A DNA stretch of 61,533 nt from Peribacillus glennii. GTDB taxonomy: Bacteria; Bacillota; Bacilli; Bacillales; DSM-1321. The notes beneath the pieces were generated by a model. The model worked only from the letters and a program-made list of their open reading frames with translations. It ran no database searches and was not told the origin of the DNA. Where the stretch lies: positions 1-61,533 of the forward strand of contig NZ_QVTD01000007.1 of the NCBI RefSeq assembly GCF_003429105.1. The letters run 5' to 3'. This document shows positions 1-9,319 of the stretch, piece after piece (position 1 is the first letter of the stretch; each line of letters begins with the position of its first letter). The translations under genes were made by a program, and so were the position numbers.

Positions 1-60
1 GGCGCTTTGTTTTGTTCAGTTTTCAAAGAGCAATTTCTTTGTCGTTTCTCTTAGAAGCGA
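1..60 (-). promoter_or_regulatory. rRNA operon leader with boxA-like antitermination element
   Basis: Read on the minus strand, positions 32-17 give TGCTCTTTGAAAACTG and then run into ACAAAACAAAGCGCC. This is the usual Bacillus leader just upstream of a 16S rRNA gene, containing the boxA-like antitermination signal. The 16S gene itself must lie just beyond the left edge. Only the leader is visible. Confidence 0.8.
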
Positions 61-67
61 CTTTATT

Positions 68-96
68 AATATAACATTTCACAATCAACAAGTCAA
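68..96 (-). promoter_or_regulatory. rRNA operon promoter P2 (sigma-A)
   Basis: On the minus strand a -35 TTGACT (96-91) and a -10 TATATT (73-68) are separated by exactly 17 bp. It sits right upstream of the boxA-type leader, as expected for the proximal of the two promoters of a Bacillus rRNA operon. Confidence 0.75.
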
Positions 97-150
97 CACA
101 TTTCTTCTTTTTTTTCTGAAGCGTTGTGATGTCCTGCTGTGTATTTAAGA

Positions 151-179
151 TAATAACATGTTTAGAATGGACAAGTCAA
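151..179 (-). promoter_or_regulatory. rRNA operon promoter P1 (sigma-A)
   Basis: On the minus strand a -35 TTGACT (179-174) and a -10 TTATTA (156-151) are 17 bp apart, about 83 bp upstream of P2. Both promoters share the TTGACTTGT start. Tandem promoters are typical of Bacillus rrn operons. Confidence 0.65.
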
Positions 180-245
180 CAAAGTTTCGTGATTTTATTA
201 TGAAAATATATGAAACACTGTTTATATACGCGGTTGGTCAAGAAA

Positions 246-282
246 AAGAACAGCCTCCCTTAAAGGGAAGCTGCTCTCATCT
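246..282 (-). terminator. Rho-independent terminator after ptsG
   Basis: The minus strand forms a GAGCAGC...GGCTGTTC hairpin whose inner arms are TTCCC/GGGA, followed by TTTTTC. It lies just after the ptsG stop codon and before the rRNA promoters. Confidence 0.8.
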
Positions 283-290
283 TACACTTC

Positions 291-2366
291 TTATTTAATA
301 GAGATGATATTCTCTTCTTTGCTATTTACCTTGCCACCTTTCTCAAGCTTCACTTGTTCTCCTTCTTTAAGGTTAGTGAAGACAATTGGAGTCATGATGG
401 AAGGAGCATGATCTTTCACATAGTCCAAGTCAACCTGTAACAAAGGCTGTCCTTTTTCCACTCTATCTCCCTGTGAAACAAGAGCTTCAAAGCCTTTGCC
501 TTCTAACTTAACCGTATCAATGCCCACATGAATAAGGATTTCACGGCCAGCATCCGATTCGATGCCAAGAGCATGCTTTGTCGGGAAGAGATTTACGATT
601 GTCCCACCGACAGGGGAAACGATCAGTCCATCTTCTGGCATGATGGCAAAACCATCACCCATCATCTTTTGGGAAAATACAGGATCCGGCACTTCTGTAA
701 TTGGCTTGATTTCACCTTTGATCGGCGAAACAAAACTCTCTTGCTTAGGTTCATGGGTTTGCAAAGCTTCCGGATTCACTTCTTCAATTTGTTGTTCTAC
801 TTCTTTCTTTTGAGAAGCCTCGACCATCCTTGGCTTTTTACCGGACATTATATCCTTCATTTGCCCTTTTATCGTTTCAGAGCGCGGCCCGAAAATAGCT
901 TGAATGTTATTCCCCACTTCAAGCACCCCGGCAGCACCAAGTTTCTGCAATTGGTCTTTATCAACGTCCTTAACATCATTCACGGAAACACGAAGTCTGG
1001 TGATACAAGCATCCAAGTGAGCGATATTTCCTTCTCCGCCCATGGCGTCAAGAATGTTGCCGGCCAAGCTTCCACCCTGGACAGCTTTCCCTTTATTTTC
1101 ATTGTCTTCTGATTCAAGCTCACGGCCCGGAGTTTTTAGGTTGAACTTACGGATCGCAAAGCGGAAACCGAAGTAATAAATCACAGCTAAAACAAGGCCA
1201 ACCGGTATCACTAACCATGCATTTGTTTGCGGATTAATCAAACCGAACAAGATATAGTCGATCAAACCGCCTGAGAAAGTCATGCCGATTTTCACGTCCA
1301 ATAAGTGCATAGTCATGAAAGAAAGACCTGCGAAAACCGCGTGAATTCCAAATAGTATAGGAGCGACAAACAAGAATGAGAACTCTAATGGTTCTGTGAT
1401 ACCTGTTAAGAAAGAGGTTAAGGCCGCTGATGCCATAAGGCCGCCGACAATCTTCTTCTTTTCTGGACGCGCTTCATGATAAATGGCAAGCGCCGCTGCC
1501 GGAAGTCCAAACATCATGAACGGGAATTTACCCGTCATAAACGTACCAGCGGTTAAGTTTTCTACACCATCTTTAATCTGGTTCATAAAGATAGCCTGGT
1601 CACCCTTTACGATTTGTCCGGCGTCATTTGTATAGCTGCCGAATTCAAACCAGAACGGCGAATAGAAAATATGGTGAAGCCCAAAAGGAATTAATGATCT
1701 TTCAATCAATCCAAAGATAAATGCGGAAAGGGTCAGGTTCGCCCCAAGCATATTTTCCGAGAAAGTGTTGAGGCCATGCTGGATTGGCGGCCAAACCACG
1801 ATCATAACCAATCCCAATAATACTGCGCTCGCAGCCGTGACGATAGGCACAAAACGTTTACCAGCAAAGAATCCTAAATAGGAAGGAAGCTCAATTTCAA
1901 AGAACCTGTTATACATATACGCCGCAATAATCCCGACGATAATACCGCCGAAAACACCTGTTGCAAGGGTTGGAACTCCAAGTACACTTGTATATTCGGT
2001 GCTGTTCTTAAGAGCTTCTGCATCAATACCTAAGACTGTACCCATTGTTACATTCATGATCAAGTAACCAATAATAGCTGCTAAACCAGCAACCCCATCT
2101 CCGCCGGCGAGGCCGATCGCTACCCCAACCGCAAATAATAGGGCCAGATTTCCAAAGATAATATTCCCGGCATTCTCCATGACAGAAGCGACCATCTCGA
2201 CACCGCCATTTGCCAAGAATGGCGCAATATCAAGCAAGGTAGGATTCTGCAAGGCATTACCAAATGCAAGCAGGATACCTGCCGCAGGCAAAATCGCTAC
2301 CGGAAGCATTAGGGCTTTACCGACTTTTTGCAAAACACCAAATAGTTTTTTAAACAAGGTAGACAA
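291..2366 (-). CDS. ptsG: PTS glucose-specific enzyme IICBA
   Basis: Imports glucose across the membrane while phosphorylating it to glucose-6-phosphate, using phosphate relayed from PEP through EI and HPr. The 691-residue protein has the order IIC-IIB-IIA. The membrane IIC domain spans roughly residues 1-415 and carries the [10 protein letters not shown] motif. The IIB domain (about 435-515) has the phosphorylation cysteine in [10 protein letters not shown]. The IIA domain (about 545-680) has the active histidine in [17 protein letters not shown]. The length is close to B. subtilis PtsG (699). It is preceded by an antiterminator/terminator leader and by glcT, the usual partner regulator. The glucose-6-phosphate it makes could feed the zwf/gnd genes found further along. 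Confidence 0.95.
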   Translation of the reverse strand: MSTLFKKLFGVLQKVGKALMLPVAILPAAGILLAFGNALQNPTLLDIAPFLANGGVEMVASVMENAGNIIFGNLALLFAVGVAIGLAGGDGVAGLAAIIGYLIMNVTMGTVLGIDAEALKNSTEYTSVLGVPTLATGVFGGIIVGIIAAYMYNRFFEIELPSYLGFFAGKRFVPIVTAASAVLLGLVMIVVWPPIQHGLNTFSENMLGANLTLSAFIFGLIERSLIPFGLHHIFYSPFWFEFGSYTNDAGQIVKGDQAIFMNQIKDGVENLTAGTFMTGKFPFMMFGLPAAALAIYHEARPEKKKIVGGLMASAALTSFLTGITEPLEFSFLFVAPILFGIHAVFAGLSFMTMHLLDVKIGMTFSGGLIDYILFGLINPQTNAWLVIPVGLVLAVIYYFGFRFAIRKFNLKTPGRELESEDNENKGKAVQGGSLAGNILDAMGGEGNIAHLDACITRLRVSVNDVKDVDKDQLQKLGAAGVLEVGNNIQAIFGPRSETIKGQMKDIMSGKKPRMVEASQKKEVEQQIEEVNPEALQTHEPKQESFVSPIKGEIKPITEVPDPVFSQKMMGDGFAIMPEDGLIVSPVGGTIVNLFPTKHALGIESDAGREILIHVGIDTVKLEGKGFEALVSQGDRVEKGQPLLQVDLDYVKDHAPSIMTPIVFTNLKEGEQVKLEKGGKVNSKEENIISIK

Positions 2367-2411
2367 CCTCCTGATATATTTTCAGTAAACCGATAAAGCG
2401 GTTACAATGAA

Positions 2412-2530
2412 CCAAAATTAAAAGGCATAAGCAAAGGAAAGCAATGAGTGGCAGATGGGTATATCTTACCCAAAATAAACCAAATCAATTACCTTTCTTC
2501 ACTTATGCCTGATCGGATCAGTAACACGTA
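2412..2530 (-). promoter_or_regulatory. ptsG leader: RAT antiterminator overlapping a terminator
   Basis: On the minus strand GTTACTGATCCGATCAGGCAT (2522 down) resembles the ribonucleic antiterminator (RAT) recognised by GlcT. Its 3' part starts the left arm GGCATAAG of a long hairpin whose right arm CTTATGCC (about 2431-2423) is followed by TTTTAATTTT, a Rho-independent terminator. Binding of active GlcT would stabilise the RAT and let transcription reach ptsG. Confidence 0.75.
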
Positions 2531-2545
2531 AAGTAAACGGTTAAA

Positions 2546-3388
2546 TTATTTTATTTTCTTTTGCAAGCGTTGAAGATGCATGGTCAGGTATACAGCTTCT
2601 GCATCATATACCGGCCTTTTCAGCGCCTGCTGCATAATCTTTATCAGTTTCCACGACAAAGTATAACACACAGGGTAGGTTTGTTTCAATAGCAATGTTA
2701 TGTTTTCCGGTTCCTCGACTTTTTCCCCTAAAATGACCCGTTCAATCGTAAACCGCAAATGGCGGATAAGCCTCATATAATCGACACTATCTTTATCTAT
2801 GGAGGTTTGGAATTGCTCTTCAATCACATTAATGAGGTGAGTTACCAGTTGAGAATGCTGATTTACATCAGTAAGCTCTTTGTTAGTAATCGCGCTATGG
2901 ATATGAAGCGTAATAAACCCAATTTCACCTTTCGGCAGGTGGATTTCGGTCTTTCTCTTAATAATCTCGACTACATCCTGGGCGACACTGTATTCGAAGG
3001 GATATAAATTAATGGTTTCCACCAGGAATGGGTTTTTGATCTCCATTCCTTTAAGCAAACGGTTCATGGCAAATACTAAGTGATCCGTCAACCCAACGTG
3101 GATATGTTCATTGAGTTCCCCTGACACTTTGCTGCTAATATGCTGAATCGCTTCAATGATGGCTGCGTGAACCTGTTCATCTATGTCAGGAATAAGCTTT
3201 TTATAATTTTCCTGCTCCTTTTCACTCTTTAAGACAAACATCTTTTCGGCAAGTTCCCTGGGAATTTCTTCGCCTTTTCCGCGATTAAACCCAATTCCTT
3301 TGCCAATGAGTATGACTTCTCCGTGGGCAGGATGGTTAGCAATGACTACGTTATTATTTAAAATTTTCTTTATAGAAAAGGGCGCCAT
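2546..3388 (-). CDS. glcT: Transcription antiterminator GlcT (BglG/SacY family)
   Basis: RNA-binding regulator that opens ptsG expression when glucose is transported. The start chosen is the ATG of MAPFSIKKILNNN, preceded by AAAGAGG, giving 280 residues; an upstream ATG has no good ribosome site. The N-terminal CAT RNA-binding domain (about 1-60) shows the family signature with GKGIGFNRGKGEEI. Two PRD domains follow, with conserved histidines in NEHIHVGLTDHL (PRD1) and near YLTMHLQRL (PRD2). In the family these are phosphorylated by HPr or EII to control activity. It sits directly upstream of the ptsG leader, as in B. subtilis. Confidence 0.93.
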   Translation of the reverse strand: MAPFSIKKILNNNVVIANHPAHGEVILIGKGIGFNRGKGEEIPRELAEKMFVLKSEKEQENYKKLIPDIDEQVHAAIIEAIQHISSKVSGELNEHIHVGLTDHLVFAMNRLLKGMEIKNPFLVETINLYPFEYSVAQDVVEIIKRKTEIHLPKGEIGFITLHIHSAITNKELTDVNQHSQLVTHLINVIEEQFQTSIDKDSVDYMRLIRHLRFTIERVILGEKVEEPENITLLLKQTYPVCYTLSWKLIKIMQQALKRPVYDAEAVYLTMHLQRLQKKIK

Positions 3389-3485
3389 ATTCAATACCTC
3401 TTTACACGATAACATTTACATAATTTTTAGCTTCCCTTTAATGTTAGTAAAGTAATCACGCCAAATCAAATAATAAGGCACACAT

Positions 3486-3518
3486 AAAAAAAAGGCCTCC
3501 AGATGGAGACCCTTTTTG
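3486..3518 (-). terminator. Rho-independent terminator after pbuG
   Basis: On the minus strand GGGTCTCCATCTGGAGGCC forms a hairpin followed by eight T residues, immediately after the pbuG stop codon. Confidence 0.8.
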
Positions 3519-3522
3519 CAGA

Positions 3523-4860
3523 TTATTCCACTAAGAAAATGAAATAACAAAGGAATACGACAAACAAGAAATACATAAGCGGATGAATTTCTTTTGCTTT
3601 ACCTTTCACCAACATGGTGATCGGGTAGAAAACGAAACCAATCGCAATGCCTGTAGCGATACTGTAGGTCAGGGGCATTGCAATGACGGTGAAAAATGCA
3701 GGAACAGCAATTTCAAAACGGTCCCATTCAATATTTTTCAAGGATGCAACCATTAATACCCCAACTACGATCAAAGCAGGTGCAGTAACCGGAGCTGTTA
3801 TAACGGATAATAATGGAAAGAAAAATAAAGATAAAATAAACATAATAGCAACAACAATTGCAGAAAATCCTGTACGGGCGCCTGCTGCCACCCCAGCTGA
3901 TGACTCAACATAAGAGGTAGTGGGCGACGTTCCAAGAACCGCACCAACAACAATGGACATGGAATCCGCGAATAGGCCTTTTCCGGCGCGCGGAAGGACT
4001 TCCCCTTTCATCAAGCCAGCTTGATTGGCTACCGCAACCAGTGTTCCAGCAGTATCGAAGAAAGCAACGAACAGGAATGTCAGAATAACAACCAGCATTT
4101 GAAGATTGAATATATCTTCTCCTGGATTCGCAAATGCCTCAAACGCGACTCCGAAAGTAGGTTGCAGGCTAGGCACAGCACCTACCACTTTTGTCGGAAG
4201 ATCGATCAAGCCAAATATCATTCCCACGATGGCTGTAGCAACCATACCGATAAATACAGCCGCATTTACTCCTCTGGTTAAAAGTAACACCGTAATCAAT
4301 ATTCCAAATACTGATAGTAATGTCGTGCCGTTTGTTAAATCTCCAAGACCTACTAAAGTAGCGTCATTATTTACAATAATACCTGCACTTTGAAAGCCTA
4401 TAAAGGCAATAAACAAACCAATACCGGCACCAACTGCATGCTTTAGCTGAACAGGAATTGCATTAATGATTTTTTCACGAAAACCGGATAAAGAAAGCAA
4501 AACGAATATTACTCCCGCGATCAGAACGCCAGTTAAAGCAGTCTGCCAAGGTACACCGTATGTTAAAACCACAGTATACGCAAAGAAAGCATTTAGACCC
4601 ATTCCCGGTGCTAGAGCAATCGGGAACTTCGCAATTAGTCCCATCATAAGTGACCCAATGGCAGCAGCTAAAGCCGTAGCGACAAATACTGCGCCATAGT
4701 CCATACGGAGCTCGTCAGGAAAATCCTTAACGCTGTTTAAGGATAAAGTCAGCGGATTAACAACCAAAATATAAGCCATTGCTAAAAAGGTGGTTAATCC
4801 CCCTATGATTTCACGGCGATAGTTGGTGCCGAGTTCATCAAATTGAAAATATTTCTTCAT
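3523..4860 (-). CDS. pbuG: Guanine/hypoxanthine permease (NCS2/AzgA-type)
   Basis: Integral membrane proton-coupled importer of hypoxanthine and guanine for purine salvage. The start is the ATG of MKKYFQFDELGTNYRRE, with GGAGGAG 11 nt upstream, giving 445 residues against 440 in B. subtilis PbuG. A longer in-frame reading runs backwards through the riboswitch and is not real. Visible family features include GGLTTFLAMAYILVVNP at the N terminus, the FPIALAPGMGLNAFFAY segment and GTSPTTSYVESSAGVAAG, with about a dozen hydrophobic spans. The transporter assignment is supported by the guanine riboswitch directly upstream and by guaA next door. Confidence 0.93.
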   Translation of the reverse strand: MKKYFQFDELGTNYRREIIGGLTTFLAMAYILVVNPLTLSLNSVKDFPDELRMDYGAVFVATALAAAIGSLMMGLIAKFPIALAPGMGLNAFFAYTVVLTYGVPWQTALTGVLIAGVIFVLLSLSGFREKIINAIPVQLKHAVGAGIGLFIAFIGFQSAGIIVNNDATLVGLGDLTNGTTLLSVFGILITVLLLTRGVNAAVFIGMVATAIVGMIFGLIDLPTKVVGAVPSLQPTFGVAFEAFANPGEDIFNLQMLVVILTFLFVAFFDTAGTLVAVANQAGLMKGEVLPRAGKGLFADSMSIVVGAVLGTSPTTSYVESSAGVAAGARTGFSAIVVAIMFILSLFFFPLLSVITAPVTAPALIVVGVLMVASLKNIEWDRFEIAVPAFFTVIAMPLTYSIATGIAIGFVFYPITMLVKGKAKEIHPLMYFLFVVFLCYFIFLVE

Positions 4861-4898
4861 TCTCTTATTCTCCTCCAAATGTATCGACGAATATAAGG

Positions 4899-4933
4899 AA
4901 AGGAAAGGCCCCGAACCTATTGAACGGGGCCTG
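4899..4933 (-). terminator. pbuG riboswitch expression-platform terminator
   Basis: On the minus strand GGCCCCGTTC...AATAGGTTCGGGGCC forms a strong hairpin followed by TTTCCTTTCCTT. It lies between the guanine aptamer and the pbuG ribosome site. A second hairpin (about 4951-4982, GGGGAGGG/CCCCCTCC) lies between aptamer and terminator and could act as the alternative structure. Confidence 0.75.
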
Positions 4934-4988
4934 ACTATAGTATGCAATAAGGAGGGGGAATATATACATTGCCCTCCCCTCATATATG

Positions 4989-5058
4989 CATCGTAGTCAA
5001 GCTGTTCACGGCAGCTCGGTAGAAACTTTTGGGCCATATTCCCAACATTATACGACGA
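4989..5058 (-). promoter_or_regulatory. Guanine riboswitch (purine aptamer) for pbuG
   Basis: The minus strand carries the purine aptamer core: TATAATG, then ATATGG, then AGTTTCTACCG, then CCGTGAA, closing with GACTACGA. The P1 stem pairs TCGTA with TACGA. The specificity position in the last junction is C (GACTACG), which indicates guanine or hypoxanthine rather than adenine. When ligand is bound the downstream terminator should form and pbuG is shut off. Confidence 0.93.
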
Positions 5059-5182
5059 AATCATTTTATAGATATTTTTATAAGAACATCCTTAGTCTAG
5101 CATCGGAGAAAAATGTCGTCAAGATAAAACACGAATATTTTTTTAACAAATAAAGCGAATGTTCGTAAAAACAAACTTTTAG

Positions 5183-6736
5183 TTATTCCCACTCAATCGT
5201 TGCAGGCGGTTTGCTGGTAATATCATACACAACACGGTTGATATGACTCACCTCGTTGACGATTCTTGTTGAAATAATTTCAAGTACATCCCACGGTATT
5301 CTTGCCCAGTCGGAAGTCATGCCATCAATGGACGTAACCGCGCGGATGCCGATTGTATAATCATACGTTCTTGCATCACCCATTACCCCGACACTGCGTA
5401 TATCAGGAAGAACCGTGAAATACTGCCAAATATCGCGGTCAAGCCCCGCCTTTTTAATTTCTTCACGGAGAATCGCATCGGATTCCCTTACGATCTCAAG
5501 CTTGTCCTCTGATATAGCTCCCAAAACACGAATTCCCAGCCCTGGTCCAGGGAATGGCTGGCGCCAGACAATCTCGTCCGGGATGCCCAGTTCAGTTCCC
5601 AAGGCACGCACTTCATCCTTAAAAAGGGTATTTAAAGGTTCGATAAGCTTAAATTGCATATCTTCCGGAAGCCCGCCGACATTATGGTGGGATTTGATGG
5701 TCTGTGCGGTCGCTGTTCCGCTTTCAATGATGTCGGTATAGAGGGTTCCCTGAGCAAGGAACTCGATTCCTTCAAGCTTTGTTGCTTCATCATCAAACAC
5801 GTAAATGAACTCATTGCCTATGATTTTCCGTTTTTTCTCGGGATCAGAAACGCCTTCCAGTTTAGAAAGGAACCGGTCCTTGGCGTCCACTTTAATAACA
5901 TTCATATGGAAGCCCTCACTGAACGTTTTCATGACGCTGTCTGCTTCCCCTTTACGGAGCAGCCCGTGGTCAACGAAAATACAGGTCAACTGGTCCCCGA
6001 TGGCTTTATGGATTAACACCGCAACCACTGAAGAATCAACACCTCCGCTTAACGCGCAGAGAACTTTTTTGTCGCCGACTGCCTGACGGATTTTTTCCAT
6101 TTCGATTTCAATGAAGTTTTCCATCGACCAGTCGCCTTTGCAGCCGCATACCTGGAAAACGAAGTTGTTTAATAACTCATTGCCATATACAGAATGGCGC
6201 ACTTCAGGATGGAACTGGACGGCGTATAAGTTTCTGGACTCATCGCTCATTGCCGAAATCGGGCAGGACGGGTTCGTTCCATCCACAACGAAGCCTGGTG
6301 GAGTTTCAACCACAAGATCACCATGGCTCATCCAGACAAGTTGTTCCTTTGGCAGCTCATGAAATAGCTTTGTATCGTTCTGGATGGTCAAAGTCGCTTT
6401 CCCATATTCCCGGTTTTTGGCAGGCTCCACCTTGCCGCCAAAATGCTTGGCCATCAGCTGCATGCCGTAGCAAATCCCTAAAATAGGCAAGCCCAATTCA
6501 AAAATTCTCTCATCACAGCCAAAAGCGGATGCATCATAGACGCTGTTTGGGCCACCTGAAAAAATAATGCCCGCTGGATTCATTTCTTTAATTTGTTCGG
6601 CTGTTAACGTATGCGGATGTAGCTCGCTATAAACTCCAAATTCACGAATCCGGCGTGTAATCAACTGATTGTATTGGCTGCCGAAATCTAGCACTACGAT
6701 CATTTCCTGGTTTTGCAATTCTGTTTTCCCCGGCAC
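5183..6736 (-). CDS. guaA: GMP synthase (glutamine-hydrolysing)
   Basis: Converts XMP to GMP using ATP and glutamine, the last step of guanine nucleotide synthesis. The chosen start is a GTG with AGGAAGAGG upstream, giving 517 residues (B. subtilis GuaA has 513); an in-frame upstream ATG lacks a ribosome site. The class I glutaminase domain (about 12-205) shows GICYGMQLM with the nucleophile cysteine and QFHPEVRHS with the catalytic histidine. The ATP pyrophosphatase domain has the P-loop LSGGVDSSV. The C-terminal dimerisation domain ends in [13 protein letters not shown]. It lies between pbuG and yebA as in B. subtilis and is controlled by a second guanine riboswitch. Confidence 0.96.
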   Translation of the reverse strand: MPGKTELQNQEMIVVLDFGSQYNQLITRRIREFGVYSELHPHTLTAEQIKEMNPAGIIFSGGPNSVYDASAFGCDERIFELGLPILGICYGMQLMAKHFGGKVEPAKNREYGKATLTIQNDTKLFHELPKEQLVWMSHGDLVVETPPGFVVDGTNPSCPISAMSDESRNLYAVQFHPEVRHSVYGNELLNNFVFQVCGCKGDWSMENFIEIEMEKIRQAVGDKKVLCALSGGVDSSVVAVLIHKAIGDQLTCIFVDHGLLRKGEADSVMKTFSEGFHMNVIKVDAKDRFLSKLEGVSDPEKKRKIIGNEFIYVFDDEATKLEGIEFLAQGTLYTDIIESGTATAQTIKSHHNVGGLPEDMQFKLIEPLNTLFKDEVRALGTELGIPDEIVWRQPFPGPGLGIRVLGAISEDKLEIVRESDAILREEIKKAGLDRDIWQYFTVLPDIRSVGVMGDARTYDYTIGIRAVTSIDGMTSDWARIPWDVLEIISTRIVNEVSHINRVVYDITSKPPATIEWE

Positions 6737-6805
6737 TGTCGACACCTCTTCCTTTATAGAACGAATATAAGTACTACTAGTATGCAAAAATAAACGAAAA
6801 TAAAA

Positions 6806-6880
6806 ACAAAAAAAGCTAGAATTCCACCTTCAAAAAAATGAAAGCAGAATCCTAGCATGCTTAAACAAGCAGATTCTGCC
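6806..6880 (-). terminator. guaA expression platform: two overlapping terminator hairpins
   Basis: On the minus strand, directly after the aptamer, GCAGAATC (6879 down) pairs with GATTCTGC (ending 6843) and is followed by TTTCATTTTTTT. The internal segment GCTAGGATTC (6856-6847) can instead pair with GAATTCTAGC (6823-6814), followed by seven Ts. The two hairpins share sequence and are mutually exclusive, so this platform may have two successive termination points. Confidence 0.7.
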
Positions 6881-6948
6881 TTCATAGTCAAATCATTTAC
6901 GGTGATTCGGTAGAAACTTTCGATCCATATTATCGAGGATATATGAAG
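6880..6948 (-). promoter_or_regulatory. Guanine riboswitch (purine aptamer) for guaA
   Basis: The minus strand reads CTTCATAT, then ATATGG, AGTTTCTACCG, CCGTAAA and GACTATGAAG. The 7-bp P1 stem CTTCATA/TATGAAG closes perfectly. The discriminating pyrimidine is C (GACTATG), so guanine or hypoxanthine is the expected ligand. It controls guaA through the hairpins at 6806-6880. Confidence 0.93.
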
Positions 6949-7111
6949 GTATTTTAGATAAGCGTAAGCGCTCCTTGCAACATCTGGCAGTAAGGTCGGC
7001 ACTAGTACGTGCTGTACGTTGTACCTAGATACTTTTCAAAGTTGATGAAGCTACGCTCTCTGAATATTAATTTAAGAATGAAACAATTGTACCAACAGAC
7101 TAAAAACCTGG

Positions 7112-9319
7112 TCAAGAGATTGTCTTTTTAATTAAATTTTCCCACAATTTGCGGTTTTGTTCCCATTCCTCGGAATTTTGGCCTCCCCGGTATATGTATT
7201 TCTCATAGCTTCGGGTTATTTTGCCCATTTCTCCAGAGTGAAAATAAGAGTCTACATATTCAGCATATTCCCGCAATGTCTGGCCCTCCGGCCGCTTAAG
7301 CCCCATCCTGTTTAATTGCGTCAATAATGCCATGTAAGCCTTAGTAAAACTCTGATCATCCTTTTTCCTTTTGTACAACATAATTAATACATTAGGGAGC
7401 CACCTTCTCCTGAACCTGTAGATTAGCAGGGTGGCAAAAAGAATGGACGCGATAATGGCAATCATGCTTTTCCAATGTTCGGTCAACCAATTGACCTCGG
7501 CCTTTTTTTCTGGTTGTGTTGTACTCTCTTGAGATACTTCCTCTTCTTTTGTCGGGACGGGCTTTGTTGCAGGCTGCACCGTTTGCTCGGTTTGCTGTTG
7601 TTTATTAGGAGCCTCTGCTGGCTCAGATGACGCGTAATAAAAGTCTGCCCTGTTGCTGAATCCCTTTGTCGGCTCGAAAGGAACCCACCCAACATTCGGG
7701 AAAAATACTTCCACCCAAGAATGGGCGTTATTATTCGTGACCTCATAGACGCGCTCTCCGTTATGATTAATCTGCGTCCCCTCTGTATACCCCTTCGCCC
7801 ACCTCGCTGGTATATCGATCGAGCGAAGCATCATGACCATGGCTGTAGAAAAGTTATCGCAATAACCCCTTTGCGTTTCAAACAAGAACTGGTCTACGTA
7901 GTCCTCGGTTTCATTCGGATATGGGATGTCATTCTGGTCATACACAAATTCCCCGCTATCGAAATAATCCTCGATGGCTTTTGCCTGGTCATACCAATTC
8001 TCTTTTCCCGCTGTGATCTTCCCTGCAAGCTGTTTTACACGTTCAGGAAAGGCAGTGGGTATTTGAGTATATTGGTTCATGAATTCAGGGCCCATACCTA
8101 TCCCATCCCTCATTTTCACCTTTTTCAACTCATTAATATCAAACCTTGGCATAGAATAAGCCAGCTCTAACTGTTTAAGTTTTAGTCCCCCCCCTGTTGC
8201 CTTGTAAGATGTAATTCGTTCCGTGATAAAATGGTACCGGTACACCTCACCGGCAGGAGCATTAACCTTGTTCAAACTTGAGGATTCCGGATAAGGAACA
8301 TGGCTGTAAGGAAGCTTAACAGAAACAGACGCCTTTAAATCTATCTTCTTGACACCCGGAGGGTACACGGTGCCACCTGTGATTTCCTCTCCATTTACAA
8401 ATTCAGTATAAAGTTCGTCTGACTCCTGTGACACAACCCAGCCCTTTCCAGTATAAAAGTCTTTGTTTTCGACCTTCCAATAATGTCTTGACTGAGCCTC
8501 GGCACGGAATACAACGGTATCATCATTTTCAAAGCCGCCGCCAAGCTTTGTATCATCCACTCCATATCCAATCCTGTTGGTTTCCCCGCTTCCCGTCGCC
8601 TTTTCCGAATAAGATGTAATGAATGGTACGGGATCGGGCCACTGCGGGTCCAATTTTGGGGCCGCCAAACCGATACAGGAACTAAATCCAACCATAACCA
8701 TGAGGGGAATGAGCCATTTTCTCAAAGCAGGAACCGAAATGGACAGCTTTTCCAGCGAGGAAAGCCGGAAAAGGGACAGAAAGCCGAGCATGCTAAATCC
8801 TATGATTACGAGGCGCACAATGGCGACTGAAGCATCATACACAGTAAATGTGTCCAACACCGAAACAACGATCACTGTGACTATAAAAAATAGGAAGATG
8901 CTTTTTTTGACCGTTATCCAGTAATGGAGCAAATACGTGATAAGCCAAAGGAGTATAAAAACGAGCAGAGTTTGGAATTCAAATGAAATCTCAAGGAACC
9001 GCGCCTGGAATAACAGCGAAACATCACTGGCAAATTTGCCAAAGAAATCAAAGAGCCAGGTAGTATCAAGAATAAGGGTTTCATAATAAAGAAAATGGAT
9101 CGAAAATCCCAGGAAACATGCCAGCACAACAAAACGCAGCCATACCCTGACCCTAAAAAAATGAAGGGCCATGGAAAGCGCCATAAAAATGATAAAAACA
9201 GTCATATTATTTGCATCAGTCAGCTCTTTCACAGGACGAAGCCACTCCCATAGCATGAAAAATGCAAACACATAAAGAACGAGCTTCATCGTGGATTCAT
9301 GTTTTCTTGATTGAATCAT
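7112..9319 (-). CDS. yebA: Membrane-anchored transglutaminase-like protein YebA
   Basis: A 735-residue membrane protein close in length and position to B. subtilis YebA. The first about 210 residues are hydrophobic with several membrane spans (DUF3488-type). An extracellular transglutaminase-like domain follows, with the catalytic cysteine in RGYCDNFSTAMVMMLR and the histidine in NNAHSWVEVFFPNVGW, ending in PFEPT. A Pro/Gln/Glu-rich linker and another membrane span (MIAIIASILFATLLIY) lead to a cytoplasmic DUF4129-like tail. The substrate is unknown. It overlaps yeaD by 4 bp, so the MoxR ATPase, the DUF58 protein and this protein are probably translated from one operon. Confidence 0.9.
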   Translation of the reverse strand: MIQSRKHESTMKLVLYVFAFFMLWEWLRPVKELTDANNMTVFIIFMALSMALHFFRVRVWLRFVVLACFLGFSIHFLYYETLILDTTWLFDFFGKFASDVSLLFQARFLEISFEFQTLLVFILLWLITYLLHYWITVKKSIFLFFIVTVIVVSVLDTFTVYDASVAIVRLVIIGFSMLGFLSLFRLSSLEKLSISVPALRKWLIPLMVMVGFSSCIGLAAPKLDPQWPDPVPFITSYSEKATGSGETNRIGYGVDDTKLGGGFENDDTVVFRAEAQSRHYWKVENKDFYTGKGWVVSQESDELYTEFVNGEEITGGTVYPPGVKKIDLKASVSVKLPYSHVPYPESSSLNKVNAPAGEVYRYHFITERITSYKATGGGLKLKQLELAYSMPRFDINELKKVKMRDGIGMGPEFMNQYTQIPTAFPERVKQLAGKITAGKENWYDQAKAIEDYFDSGEFVYDQNDIPYPNETEDYVDQFLFETQRGYCDNFSTAMVMMLRSIDIPARWAKGYTEGTQINHNGERVYEVTNNNAHSWVEVFFPNVGWVPFEPTKGFSNRADFYYASSEPAEAPNKQQQTEQTVQPATKPVPTKEEEVSQESTTQPEKKAEVNWLTEHWKSMIAIIASILFATLLIYRFRRRWLPNVLIMLYKRKKDDQSFTKAYMALLTQLNRMGLKRPEGQTLREYAEYVDSYFHSGEMGKITRSYEKYIYRGGQNSEEWEQNRKLWENLIKKTIS

